Assembly (NCBI RefSeq): GCF_000270185.1
Contig: NC_015516.1
Location: 1,469,501 to 1,533,500, forward strand
Origin: Melissococcus plutonius ATCC 35311
Lineage (GTDB): Bacteria > Bacillota > Bacilli > Lactobacillales > Enterococcaceae
Length of the DNA stretch: 64,000 nucleotides
Direction of reading: 5' to 3'
Part shown: positions 34,474 to 42,992 of the stretch, piece by piece
Position numbering within the stretch: the stretch's first letter is position 1
Layout: each line of letters opens with the position of its first letter
Position numbers and translations under genes: made by a program
Notes under the pieces: model-generated
Seen by the model: only the letters and a program-made list of their open reading frames with translations
What the model was told of the DNA's origin: nothing
Databases searched by the model: none

Positions 34474-35909
34474 ATGCGAACTGCAATTTATGTAAGAGTA
34501 TCAACCAATGAACAGATAGAGGAAGGATACTCAATAGACGAACAAATAGACAAATTAAAAAAATTTTGTGAAATTAAAGAATGGGATGTAGCTAATGTTT
34601 ATAAAGACCCAGGATTTACCGGCTCTAACATGGAGAGACCAGGATTACAAAAGTTAATACGAGATGTCAAACTCAATCGTATAGACACAGTACTCGTTTA
34701 TAAATTGGATAGGCTCTCTCGCTCACAAAAAGATACACTATACTTGATAGAAGATATATTTGAATCAAAGCAAACCGCTTTTGTGTCGCTGAATGAAAAT
34801 TTTGATACATCCACTCCATTTGGTAAAGCCATGATCGGAATATTAGCAGTCTTTGCCCAATTAGAACGAGAACAAATTAAAGAACGAATGACAATGGGGA
34901 AGCTTGGAAGAGCAAAGTCAGGGAAAGCAATGAGCTGGCATTGAGCACCTTTTGGCTATAGATATATTGATAATAACTATGTAATAAATAAACTTGAAGC
35001 TCAAATAGTTAAACAAATATTTTATGACTATCTTGCTGGAATGTCTATAACAAAATTAAGATATAAACTTAACGAGGAAGGCCATATTGCTAAAGATGTG
35101 CCTTGGTCTTATAGGACTATCAGACAAATATTAGATAATCCCACATATGCTGGTTACACAAAATATAGAGACCAAGTGTTTGCTGGTAATCACTCTGCTA
35201 TTGTGTCTAAAGATATTTTTGATCAAACACAAGAACAATTAAAAATTAGACAGCAAGATGCATATGCAAAAAATAATAATCCTAGACCTTTTCAGGCTAA
35301 ATACTTTTAATTTCTGGGTTAGTGAAATGCGGAATATGTGGAGCTACACTAGGCCTAATGCAATACAATTTAAAAAAGGACGGTACGAGGACAAAAATTT
35401 ATCGCTGTTATTCTAAATCAAAGACAAAATATATGACGCAAAAAAGAGCAGAATCGTGCTCATCGCCAGACTATAAAAAAGAAACTTTAGAATATTATGT
35501 ATTAATGGAACTAGAAAAATTAAGAATAAATACTAACAGTATTTTAGATAAAAATCCCGATTCGCAAGATTTTGATATAACACCTTTGGAAAATGAACTA
35601 ACCGAATTAGATAATCAAATGGAGAAATTAATTAATCTATATATTGATGACAGCATACCTAAAGATACCTTGGAAAAAAGGGAAATAAAAATTTTAGATG
35701 AACAAAAAGCAATCGAGGAAAAAATTGGTAACTCAGAAACAAACAAACCCGAATTGGAGGTTAAGCAAGCAATAGACATTTTAAATGACCTTAAAACAAG
35801 CGTGTTAAAATTAAGTTATGATAAACAAAAGATTTTAGTAAGACAATTAATAAGGAAAATAACAGTCACTGAGGAATCCATAGGTATTGAGTGGCGTTTT
35901 GTACAATAA
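34474..35909 (+). pseudogene. int: Large serine integrase, inactivated by a stop codon and a frameshift
   Basis: The resolvase domain starts MRTAIYVRVSTNEQIEEGYS after AGAGGAGAAAATA; Ser10 is the expected nucleophile. VLVYKLDRLSRSQKDTLYL and LAVFAQLEREQIKERM follow. TGA at 34942-34944 interrupts SWH-APFGYRY. Near 35303-35308 one base is missing in TACTTTTAATT, before the zinc-ribbon LVKCGICGATLGLMQ. A coiled coil and C-terminus run to 35909. Restored length is 478 residues. It faces the attachment junction. Both lesions should abolish integration and excision. Confidence 0.92.
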
Positions 35910-35932
35910 GCATATTTACTATACTACATCTC
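35906..35932. other. Right prophage attachment junction
   Basis: The arm ATAAGCATATTTACTAT (35906-35922) is the inverted partner of the left arm. The core CATCTC (35927-35932) leads into comGC. Reading comGC through the junction creates a TAG two bases beyond the boundary. If exchange occurs at the shared TC (35931-35932), excision rebuilds an uninterrupted comGC. Confidence 0.8.
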
Positions 35933-35971
35933 CAATAAGGTAAATCCTTTGTGCCAAGATCGCTTTTTCAT
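35924..35971 (-). pseudogene. comGC: comGC 5-prime fragment
   Basis: ATG at 35971 overlaps the comGB stop (ATGA) and encodes MKKRSWHKGFTLLEM followed by a phage-derived TAG. The leader peptide and prepilin-peptidase site are present; the pilin body is at 440-674. Only a 15-residue peptide can be made. Confidence 0.92.
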
Positions 35972-36996
35972 AAAAATTCCTCCATATTTCCATATATTGG
36001 TAAAAGCATTGCAGTATAAATACTAATAATTAAGATAGCAATAAGTAAAAAAATCATTGGTTGAACCCATTGAATGGAACGTTCAATACGGTTGAAAAAT
36101 CGTTTCCATATTAACCCACTGTAAATAATTAGTTCTTTTCCCAAATGGCCTTTAATTTCACCTTGCTGAATAATGATTGAAAATTCTGTAGTAAAAAATG
36201 AATAATTCTGTAATTGTTGATGAAAAAGAATCCCTTTTTCTAAATCTTTTTCCATTTCTCTAGCTAACTCTGTTACTAGTGAATATTGATCCATCTGTTT
36301 CATCATTTGAATAACCGATCGAATTTCTAGTCCCTGTGTGAATAATTTTCCCCATTCAAATGCAAAAAGTGCGGATAAATAATCTTTATAAAAAATGCCT
36401 AAAATAGGCATTCTTCCTAAAAAATTTGCTTGTTGTATTAAATCTTTCCTTTTTAAATAGGTTCTAAAACCTAAATATAAACTAAATATAACTAGTAAAA
36501 AACCGAGTAATAAATAAGGACTATTGTAAATAAATTGAATTGTTAATGAAGATTGATTTTCTATTAGCAATTGAGGAAATATGAATTGACGAATACCTAT
36601 TAAAATCATTATTAGAAAAAGAAAAAGTATTAAAGGATAACTTAGTATTTTATAAAAATGATTTCGATATTTTTGTACATGCTGCATATGCAAATCAATT
36701 TGCTTTAAAGTATTGGCTAAATTTCCATGCATTTGAGCAAAATTTATTTGTATAATGGTAATTTTCTCAAAATTTAATTCTAAAAATATATCTGCTAATG
36801 ATTTCCCTAAAACAATTTGATTGGATAGATTGTTTGTTAATTTCTTGTTAAATATTGAGACTTTTTCCATAAAATAAAAACTTTCTTTTAAACTAAATCC
36901 ATTGGTTAATAATCCTTCTAATAGGTGAACAAATTGCTGTTGTTGTTTTTTATTCAGTTTTTGCTTTTTGGTACGTTTGTTTTGAAATAAATCCAT
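35968..36996 (-). CDS. comGB: ComGB, inner-membrane platform protein of the competence pilus
   Basis: The 342-residue protein has the GspF-like repeats and three hydrophobic regions (ILSYPLILFLFLIMILIGI, SPYLLLGFLLVIFSLYLGF, PMIFLLIAILIISIYTAMLL). It anchors the pseudopilus assembly machine. It overlaps comGA by 47 bases and the comGC start by four. Intact, immediately upstream of the prophage. Confidence 0.9.
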   Translation of the reverse strand: MDLFQNKRTKKQKLNKKQQQQFVHLLEGLLTNGFSLKESFYFMEKVSIFNKKLTNNLSNQIVLGKSLADIFLELNFEKITIIQINFAQMHGNLANTLKQIDLHMQHVQKYRNHFYKILSYPLILFLFLIMILIGIRQFIFPQLLIENQSSLTIQFIYNSPYLLLGFLLVIFSLYLGFRTYLKRKDLIQQANFLGRMPILGIFYKDYLSALFAFEWGKLFTQGLEIRSVIQMMKQMDQYSLVTELAREMEKDLEKGILFHQQLQNYSFFTTEFSIIIQQGEIKGHLGKELIIYSGLIWKRFFNRIERSIQWVQPMIFLLIAILIISIYTAMLLPIYGNMEEFL

Positions 36997-37930
36997 AGGC
37001 CCAAACCTTTCTTAGATATCTTATCCATTGATTTTGCATATATCCATTGATTTGAAATGTATAGTCAAATAAAATTGCTTCATCTATTGTTCCCTTTGTT
37101 CCTTTTTCACCGAGATTACAAGGTAATAATTGTTGATAAATAATTCCTTTTAGGCATTCTCTTAATAATTCTTTTTGGATGCCAAGTTCTAATAATCGAT
37201 TGTAAACTCCAGAGATATTTCTAGCATGCAAGGTAGCAAAAACCGTATGTCCCGTTAAAGCAGCCCGAATAGCAGCCTGTGCTGTTCGCTGATCTCTTAT
37301 TTCACCAATTATCAATAGGTCTGGACGATGCCTTAAGCATAATTTAATTAACGCATCATAAGTTAAATCAATCTTTTCATTTGTTTGTAATTGTAAAAAA
37401 CTTGGTTCTTCAATTTCAACTGGATCTTCTATGCAAATTAACTGGGGAAAATTTTGTTTTTGCTTGGCTAGATGATACATAATTGTCGTCTTTCCTGAAC
37501 CAACTGGTCCGCTAAATAAATATAATCCACGATTTAGGCTATTATTTTTAATTATTTCTATTTGTTTTGGCAATAAAAAATGTTGTTTTTGTTTGTCAGT
37601 GGCATACAAAAAACGCAAAACTAAACTTTCTCTGCCATAATAATCACCAACAGAAGATAGGCGTAAACGCTGTGTTTCTCCATTCACAGTATAGCTAACT
37701 GAGCCTAACTGAGGTTTTCTTTTTTCACCAATATCCATACCACCAACAAACTTGAAATGAACAATTAATTTATTTCCTTCTTCAATGGATACTTTTTTTA
37801 TTAATTTTCTACTATGGTTTTTACGTGAAAATAATTCAAAATTATCCTGTTTAGGAAGTATATAAATATCTTGTATCTGCTTAAAAGTTCCCCATTGAAT
37901 AATTTCATGAGCAATTTGTCTTATATCCAT
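36950..37930 (-). CDS. comGA: ComGA, assembly ATPase of the competence pilus
   Basis: A GspE/PilT-family ATPase with Walker A GPVGSGKTTIMYHL, the Asp box IEDPVEIEEP, Walker B DLLIIGEIRDQRTA and His box GHTVFATLHA. It powers pseudopilus extension. AGAGGAGGAATAAGT supports ATG 37930 (326 residues), so the longer frame from 37975 is not used. First gene of the operon. Intact. Confidence 0.92.
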   Translation of the reverse strand: MDIRQIAHEIIQWGTFKQIQDIYILPKQDNFELFSRKNHSRKLIKKVSIEEGNKLIVHFKFVGGMDIGEKRKPQLGSVSYTVNGETQRLRLSSVGDYYGRESLVLRFLYATDKQKQHFLLPKQIEIIKNNSLNRGLYLFSGPVGSGKTTIMYHLAKQKQNFPQLICIEDPVEIEEPSFLQLQTNEKIDLTYDALIKLCLRHRPDLLIIGEIRDQRTAQAAIRAALTGHTVFATLHARNISGVYNRLLELGIQKELLRECLKGIIYQQLLPCNLGEKGTKGTIDEAILFDYTFQINGYMQNQWIRYLRKVWAYGFISKQTYQKAKTE

Positions 37931-38022
37931 ACTTATTCCTCCTCTTAAATAAAATACGCAAAAAAAGTTATACATACGAAAAATTTGCAGGAGGTAGCTG
38001 ATATTATTGATTATTTCAATAA

Positions 38023-38066
38023 AAAAAGACCTAAAAGCAATCTTACTATTGCTTTTAGGTCTTTTT
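38023..38066. terminator. Bidirectional terminator between efaA and comGA
   Basis: Perfect 19-base arms (38023-38041, 38048-38066) with A- and T-runs on the two sides enclose a six-base loop. It ends minus-strand efaCBA transcription before comGA. Confidence 0.8.
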
Positions 38067-38469
38067 AATTAATAAAGTTCGATGCACTATCTTCCCCAAA
38101 ATAGTATACCTACTTGACAGTTTTATTATACTAAATTTTTTTTAAAAAGTCTTTATTAATTTATTAATTTATTAAAAAATTCTAAAAATATATTGTTATT
38201 TCTACAAGATAACTCAGAATTCATTCATTAATTTAGCTAAAATTTAAATTTATCCAGAAACCATAAATGATAACTAGCTAGAGAAGTTTCTAATTTAATC
38301 GATTATTATTTATTTTTTTATTGTCCATTTTACTTGTTATATTATCATTTTCAATTAAAAATAAACGACATTTTATCATGAAAAATTTTTATTACAAACG
38401 AATTACATAATCTGTAATATAGATAAATATATACAAATTTTTCATATATATTTTTAATATATTTGCTAA
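38067..38469. other. A+T-rich intergenic region after efaA
   Basis: About 400 bases without a coding frame. A TTGACA occurs at 38115-38120 on the plus strand, but no matching gene follows. Otherwise nothing recognisable. Confidence 0.5.
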
Positions 38470-39423
38470 CTATTTAGAAAGACCAGTTGCAATTTGATCT
38501 AGATTCCATTTCATCATAGAATAATAACTATCTCTATCATTTCCTTTTTTAGCAATAGAATCAGTAAAAATTTTGTTCTTATTTATTGAGATGCCTGTAT
38601 CTTTTGAAACAGTCTTCATTGGTCTATCATCCACACTGCTTTCTACAAAAAGTGTAGGTACTTCACTTTTTCTTAATTTCTCCACTAACAATCTAATTTG
38701 GTCAGGCGTTCCTTCTTCTTCTGTATTAATCTCCCAAATATAAGAGGAAGGTATATGATAGGCTTTAGAAAAATACTTAAAACAGCCTTCACTTGTAACA
38801 ATTAATTTCTTTTTCTTAGGAATTGCATCAAATTTTGTTTTTGCTTCTTTATCTAAACTGGCTAATTTTTCTACATATTTATCTAAATTTTCTTTATAAA
38901 AAGCTTCATTTTTAGGATCTTTTTTAGCTAGTTGTTTTTCAATATTCTTAGCATAAATAATACCATTTTCCAAGTTTAACCAAGCATGTGGGTCTTGTTT
39001 TCCACCTTCATCGTCTTGTTTTTCTAGATAGATGATGTCTACTCCCTTACTAACAACAAAATAATCTTTATTTTCTTTTTTTTGTGCATTTTTAACTAAT
39101 TTAGTAAACCAAGCATTGCCCCCTGTTTCAAGGTTAATCCCATTGTAAAAGATTAGATCGGCTTTTGAAGTTTTCTTAACATCTTCTGGCAATGGTTCAT
39201 ATTCATGTGGATCTTTTCCAACCGGCACAATACTATGCAATTCAACTTTATCTTTAGCAATATTTTTTGTGATATCCGCCAAAATAGAATTTGTCGTCAC
39301 TATTTTTAGTTTTTCATTCTTTGTATTGTTGTCAGCACTCTTGCTCGTTGAACAAGCACCCATAGCGAACAAGCTAATCAAAATTCCAAAAGCTGTCAAT
39401 AAATTTTTTATTTTTCTGTTCAT
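38470..39423 (-). CDS. efaA: EfaA, manganese-binding lipoprotein of an ABC importer
   Basis: A 317-residue solute-binding protein of the ZnuA/PsaA cluster with lipobox LFAMGAC (Cys24). Metal-binding contexts include [48 protein letters not shown] and [14 protein letters not shown]. The wording is very close to enterococcal EfaA, known as an endocarditis antigen and Mn2+ receptor. It is encoded last in efaCBA, overlapping efaB by four bases. Intact, but the ATPase gene is broken. Confidence 0.92.
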   Translation of the reverse strand: MNRKIKNLLTAFGILISLFAMGACSTSKSADNNTKNEKLKIVTTNSILADITKNIAKDKVELHSIVPVGKDPHEYEPLPEDVKKTSKADLIFYNGINLETGGNAWFTKLVKNAQKKENKDYFVVSKGVDIIYLEKQDDEGGKQDPHAWLNLENGIIYAKNIEKQLAKKDPKNEAFYKENLDKYVEKLASLDKEAKTKFDAIPKKKKLIVTSEGCFKYFSKAYHIPSSYIWEINTEEEGTPDQIRLLVEKLRKSEVPTLFVESSVDDRPMKTVSKDTGISINKNKIFTDSIAKKGNDRDSYYSMMKWNLDQIATGLSK

Positions 39424-40262
39424 TTATATTCCTCCTTTTTTCTGATAAAATGTTGTTTTGGTGAAACAAAGAAACTAATTACAAAAAATACAGCTGAAGT
39501 TAAAACAATGCTCGAACCAGCAGCGATATTAAAACTATATCCAATAAATAATCCAATAATGGAAGCTAATGCTCCTAAGGTAGCGGATAGAAAAATCATT
39601 ACTTTTAAGCTATTTGTATATAGATAGGCTGTTGAGGCGGGTGTAATAAGCATAGCGACAATTAAAATAGTTCCGACACTTTGCATCGCCGTGACAGCCA
39701 CCAATGTAAGTAAAATCATCAATAGATAATGATAAAAATTCACCTTCATTCCCATCGCCTTTGCCATTAAGGGATCAAATGATGTGATAAGCAATTCCTT
39801 GAAAAATAAAAATATCAACAATAAAACAACAATAGAAACACCAATCGTAATCCATTTATCTGTATCTTGAACGGCTAAAATATTCCCAAAAAGAATATGA
39901 AAAAGATCAGTAGAACTATTGGCAACACCAATCAAAATAACTCCTAGTGCCAAAAAAGAACTAAATGTAATCCCAATAGCTGTATCTCCCTTGATGACAC
40001 TATTTCCCCTAATATATGTAATAATTATTGAAGCTAGAAGTCCAAAAAGAATAGCACCAATAAAAAAATTAATACCTAAAATAAATGAAATTGCAACACC
40101 CGGCAATACGGCATGTGAGATAGCATCTCCCATTAAAGACATACCTCGTAAGATAATAAAACAACCAACAGCACCTGATACGATTCCGATAACTATGGCA
40201 GTTATTAGCGCATTCTGTAAAAAGTGATAATTATAAAGACCATCCACAAAATTTTGAATCAT
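39420..40262 (-). CDS. efaB: EfaB, permease of the manganese ABC importer
   Basis: The 280-residue ABC-3 family permease has about eight membrane segments ([79 protein letters not shown]). The [11 protein letters not shown] block is the family signature near the ATPase contact. It overlaps the efaC stop (ATGA). Intact. Confidence 0.9.
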   Translation of the reverse strand: MIQNFVDGLYNYHFLQNALITAIVIGIVSGAVGCFIILRGMSLMGDAISHAVLPGVAISFILGINFFIGAILFGLLASIIITYIRGNSVIKGDTAIGITFSSFLALGVILIGVANSSTDLFHILFGNILAVQDTDKWITIGVSIVVLLLIFLFFKELLITSFDPLMAKAMGMKVNFYHYLLMILLTLVAVTAMQSVGTILIVAMLITPASTAYLYTNSLKVMIFLSATLGALASIIGLFIGYSFNIAAGSSIVLTSAVFFVISFFVSPKQHFIRKKEEYK

Positions 40263-40970
40263 GCTTCCATTCCTCCAATAAAGACAGTTTCACCATAAGC
40301 TTTTTTTAAATTTGCTTGAGTGAAAATAGTCTCTGTTTTACCAAATGCTATTAGGTATTGATTTAAAATAACCAACTGATCAAAATAGTTTTTTACTTTA
40401 TTCAAATCATGATGAACAATCAAAATTGTTTTACCTTTTTTTTCAAATTAGTAAGCGTCTCCATGATTATTTTTTCACTCACTGAATCAATTCCGACAAA
40501 AGGTTCATCTAAAAAAATATATTCTGCATCTTTCACTAAACAACGTGCAAGCAGAACACGCTGAAATTGTCCACCAGACAATGCACTGATTTGCCTATTT
40601 TCAAATTCTTTAACACCTAGGATGTCCAATGCTTCAGAAACTTTTTGCCATTGTTCTTTACCTACTCTTTGAAAAATAGTTAAATTTGCATACGTTCCAA
40701 GTGAAACACATTCTTTTACCTTAATGGGAAAAGTGTAATCAATATTACTTTTTTGTTCAACATAAGCTATTTTTTTTAATTTATTTTTAGCTGGTTGACC
40801 ATCAATCACTACTTTGCCTTGATGATTAACAATATTTAGCATCGCTTTTATAAAAGTTGATTTGCCAGCACCATTTGGACCAATGATACCAGAGTAATTT
40901 TTAATGAAATTTCGTCTAAAGCAACCCGATTATGATCATAAGTCACCTGTAGATTTTCTATTGTAATCAT
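40259..40970 (-). pseudogene. efaC: EfaC, ATPase of the manganese importer, broken in two places
   Basis: [20 protein letters not shown] is in one frame; [20 protein letters not shown] (Walker A) is in another, with the segment between about five residues too short. [20 protein letters not shown] (signature) and [12 protein letters not shown] (Walker B) are intact. An A8 run near 40436-40443 then shifts the frame before [20 protein letters not shown] (H-loop). The C-terminus is open to the efaB overlap. A functional ATPase is not expected unless a homologue elsewhere substitutes. Confidence 0.88.
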
Positions 40971-41015
40971 TCTCTATCCACCTAACTATAATTGATAATC
41001 ATTCTTATTTGTAAT

Positions 41016-41047
41016 TTTAGGATAACCTAAATATTTAGCAAAGTCAA
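41016..41047 (-). promoter_or_regulatory. efaCBA promoter with DtxR/EfaR-type operator
   Basis: On the minus strand TTGACT (41042-41047 on plus) and TATCCT (41019-41024) are 17 bases apart. TTTAGGATAACCTAAA (41016-41031) is a perfect dyad of the TTAGG-N4-CCTAA type recognised by Mn-dependent DtxR/MntR-like repressors and overlaps the -10. Transcription is expected to fall when manganese is ample. Confidence 0.75.
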
Positions 41048-41140
41048 TTGTTTAAAGAGCATAATTATTTCATAAATAGTTTAAATAATGTAAATTTTAT
41101 TTAAAAATTAAAAATAAGAACCATTTATTGAATAGAAAAA

Positions 41141-41167
41141 AAGCAGTAATTTTAAAAATTACTGCTT
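41141..41167 (-). terminator. Terminator downstream of the LCP gene
   Basis: AAGCAGTAATTTT and AAATTACTGCTT form a stem followed, on the minus strand, by a seven-T run and TC. It lies 140 bases after the LCP stop and upstream of the efaCBA promoter. Confidence 0.75.
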
Positions 41168-41308
41168 AGATTAATGATTAAAATTTAACAAATTACTTCA
41201 TTTAGCTGTCTGACGATGAAATTTACCATAATTAACAGTAAAAGAATGGAATAAGTTTAGATTAATTCTCTTTCTTTTGTTGTGATAAAATTCTTATTTG
41301 TATTTCAG

Positions 41309-42433
41309 CTATTTGATGAAACCATTCTTTGTATGGACAGAAGGTAAAGGTCCGGTTTCTGTATTGCCGGGATTTCCAACATACGTTTTGCCATTGATGG
41401 CTGTATCTGCTTGATTTTCAGATGCTTCATCTTGAACCGAATAATCACTTTGATATAGATAATTACCATTTGTATGGAATTTATAATTAGGCTTATCTCG
41501 TTCGTCAGCTTTCTCTAAATTTAAAGTAGTTCTTAATCTATGGCTAACATATTTAACACTATCTGAATATAACTCAACCATACTACGTCCATCGTTACTA
41601 AAAGTACGCCAATCAAATGTCAATTGCTGCCTTTGATAGCCCATCCAGCCAAAGCCATTTTCTAGCAAACTAACCAATTCATTAGAAGAAATATCTGTTT
41701 GGATATTGTTGTCCATAGAATCAATAATTTTTAGTAACTTAGTAATCGACTGACCAGATTTTAATTTCTTTGCAACTGCTTGAATGATTTCTTGTTGCCT
41801 AAATCCACGCATAATATCATTATCGCTATGTCGTTCTCTAGCATAGGAAAGAGCTTTTGTTCCATCGATGTGTTGTTTTCCTTCATCAAAATGAATGGAG
41901 CCAGGACCATCTTTTGTTGCACCATCAAATGAATGTTTCACATTTACATCAATGCCACCAATCGCATCAATAAACTTTATAAAAGACAAGAAATTAAAAA
42001 CACAATAATGATCAATAGGAATATTTAATAATTTTTCAACAGTGTTAACAGAAGCTGTTGGTCCATCATAAGTATAAGCAGCCTCAATTCGTTGCATTCC
42101 TTGATAATTTTTCGCATCAATTTGCACAAAGCTATCCCTTGGTAAACTACAGAAAGTGACCTTTTTAGTTTTATTATTAACAGTAACAACCATCATTGCA
42201 TCTGTGCGTGTCGTTCCCAATTTTCTTTCAATTGTATTATCAAGTCCCATAATCAAAAAAGATTGACTGTCTTTATTCTTTACTGTTGTATGATGTTTTT
42301 TTATCGGCACATAGCTATTATCAACTGTCTTTCTCAAATCATTACTCGCCAAGGCAAAGTAGGTAGAACCAACAACTATAAATAGTAAAATAATTGAGAA
42401 AAACAAAAGAAAAATTTTTTGTCGCTTCTTCAT
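41309..42433 (-). CDS. LCP-family (LytR-CpsA-Psr) cell-wall polymer ligase
   Basis: One N-terminal membrane anchor (IFLLFFSIILLFIVVGSTYF) is followed by the LCP domain: SFLIMGLDNTIERKLGTTRT with DAMMVVTVN, FCSLPRDSFV, INALxGID-like FIDAIGGIDVNV, GTKALSYARERHSDNDIMRG with FRQQEII. These enzymes attach wall polymers such as teichoic acids or capsule to peptidoglycan. AAGAAGGGAATTATTCTTA supports ATG 42433. The C-terminal ~60 residues are polar and variable. Intact. Confidence 0.88.
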   Translation of the reverse strand: MKKRQKIFLLFFSIILLFIVVGSTYFALASNDLRKTVDNSYVPIKKHHTTVKNKDSQSFLIMGLDNTIERKLGTTRTDAMMVVTVNNKTKKVTFCSLPRDSFVQIDAKNYQGMQRIEAAYTYDGPTASVNTVEKLLNIPIDHYCVFNFLSFIKFIDAIGGIDVNVKHSFDGATKDGPGSIHFDEGKQHIDGTKALSYARERHSDNDIMRGFRQQEIIQAVAKKLKSGQSITKLLKIIDSMDNNIQTDISSNELVSLLENGFGWMGYQRQQLTFDWRTFSNDGRSMVELYSDSVKYVSHRLRTTLNLEKADERDKPNYKFHTNGNYLYQSDYSVQDEASENQADTAINGKTYVGNPGNTETGPLPSVHTKNGFIK

Positions 42434-42942
42434 TAAGAATAATTCCCTTCTTTTAAACACATTCCAATATAGGATTAATAATCAACTAATTTTATAATCA
42501 ATAATTATAAAATTATGTATAACTTATTGATTTTTATTTTTCTGATTTTTTAGATTCTTTATTAATAAATGATACTATAATATTTTCCTGAATAAAGAAT
42601 CTGATATAATTATTAGTGACAATTTAATAATAATTAACAACAATACAGATAACATAATACCAGTATAAGTGCCATAAAAACAAGAGAAATTGATAAAATT
42701 ATTGCTTTATTTATAAAAAATTAGATTTTGTATTTAAAAAAATTTTATTATAAAGAGAATGAAAATATTTGTTAATTCTTCTCCATTTATTAATGGTGAA
42801 TTTTATTAAAAATATACAAAGTAAACTGGTAAATGATTCACCTAAATCATTCAAAATTAGGTAACCAATAGATGACATATGAATGAAAATTTCATAACTA
42901 ATTTGATTATCTTTAAATATTTTAATTTTTTAAACAAAATAT
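42434..42942. other. A+T-rich intergenic region
   Basis: No gene-like frame is seen. A plus-strand frame near 42879 has no ribosome site, biased composition, and runs antisense into lepA. Confidence 0.5.
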
Positions 42943-42980
42943 GTTATAAGAATACCTCTCTTAACGAGTATTCTTATAAC
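42943..42980 (-). terminator. lepA terminator
   Basis: Perfect 13-base arms (42943-42955 and 42968-42980) enclose a 12-base loop. The minus-strand stem is followed by ATATTTTGTTT. Confidence 0.7.
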
Positions 42981-42992
42981 ATAGTTAAAATC

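Larger units (their letters stand above)
675..35932. mobile_element. Defective A118-like siphoprophage in comGC
   Basis: The unit of about 35.26 kb is bounded by attachment junctions that split comGC. It carries a full siphophage gene order: serine integrase, CI/Cro/antirepressor, RecT recombination, replication, small and large terminase, A118-family portal, capsid, tail, baseplate, holin and lysin. At least ten nonsense codons and several frameshifts disrupt essential genes, including integrase, large terminase, scaffold and tape measure. The prophage is therefore expected to be unable to excise or build virions unaided. Insertion by a serine integrase into a late competence gene parallels Listeria A118 in comK. 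Confidence 0.9.

Noticed and set aside
10267..34944. Stop-codon reassignment or suppression to explain the in-frame stops
   Set aside because: All three stop types occur, backbone genes and other phage genes use normal stops, and frameshifts occur alongside. Ordinary decay is simpler.
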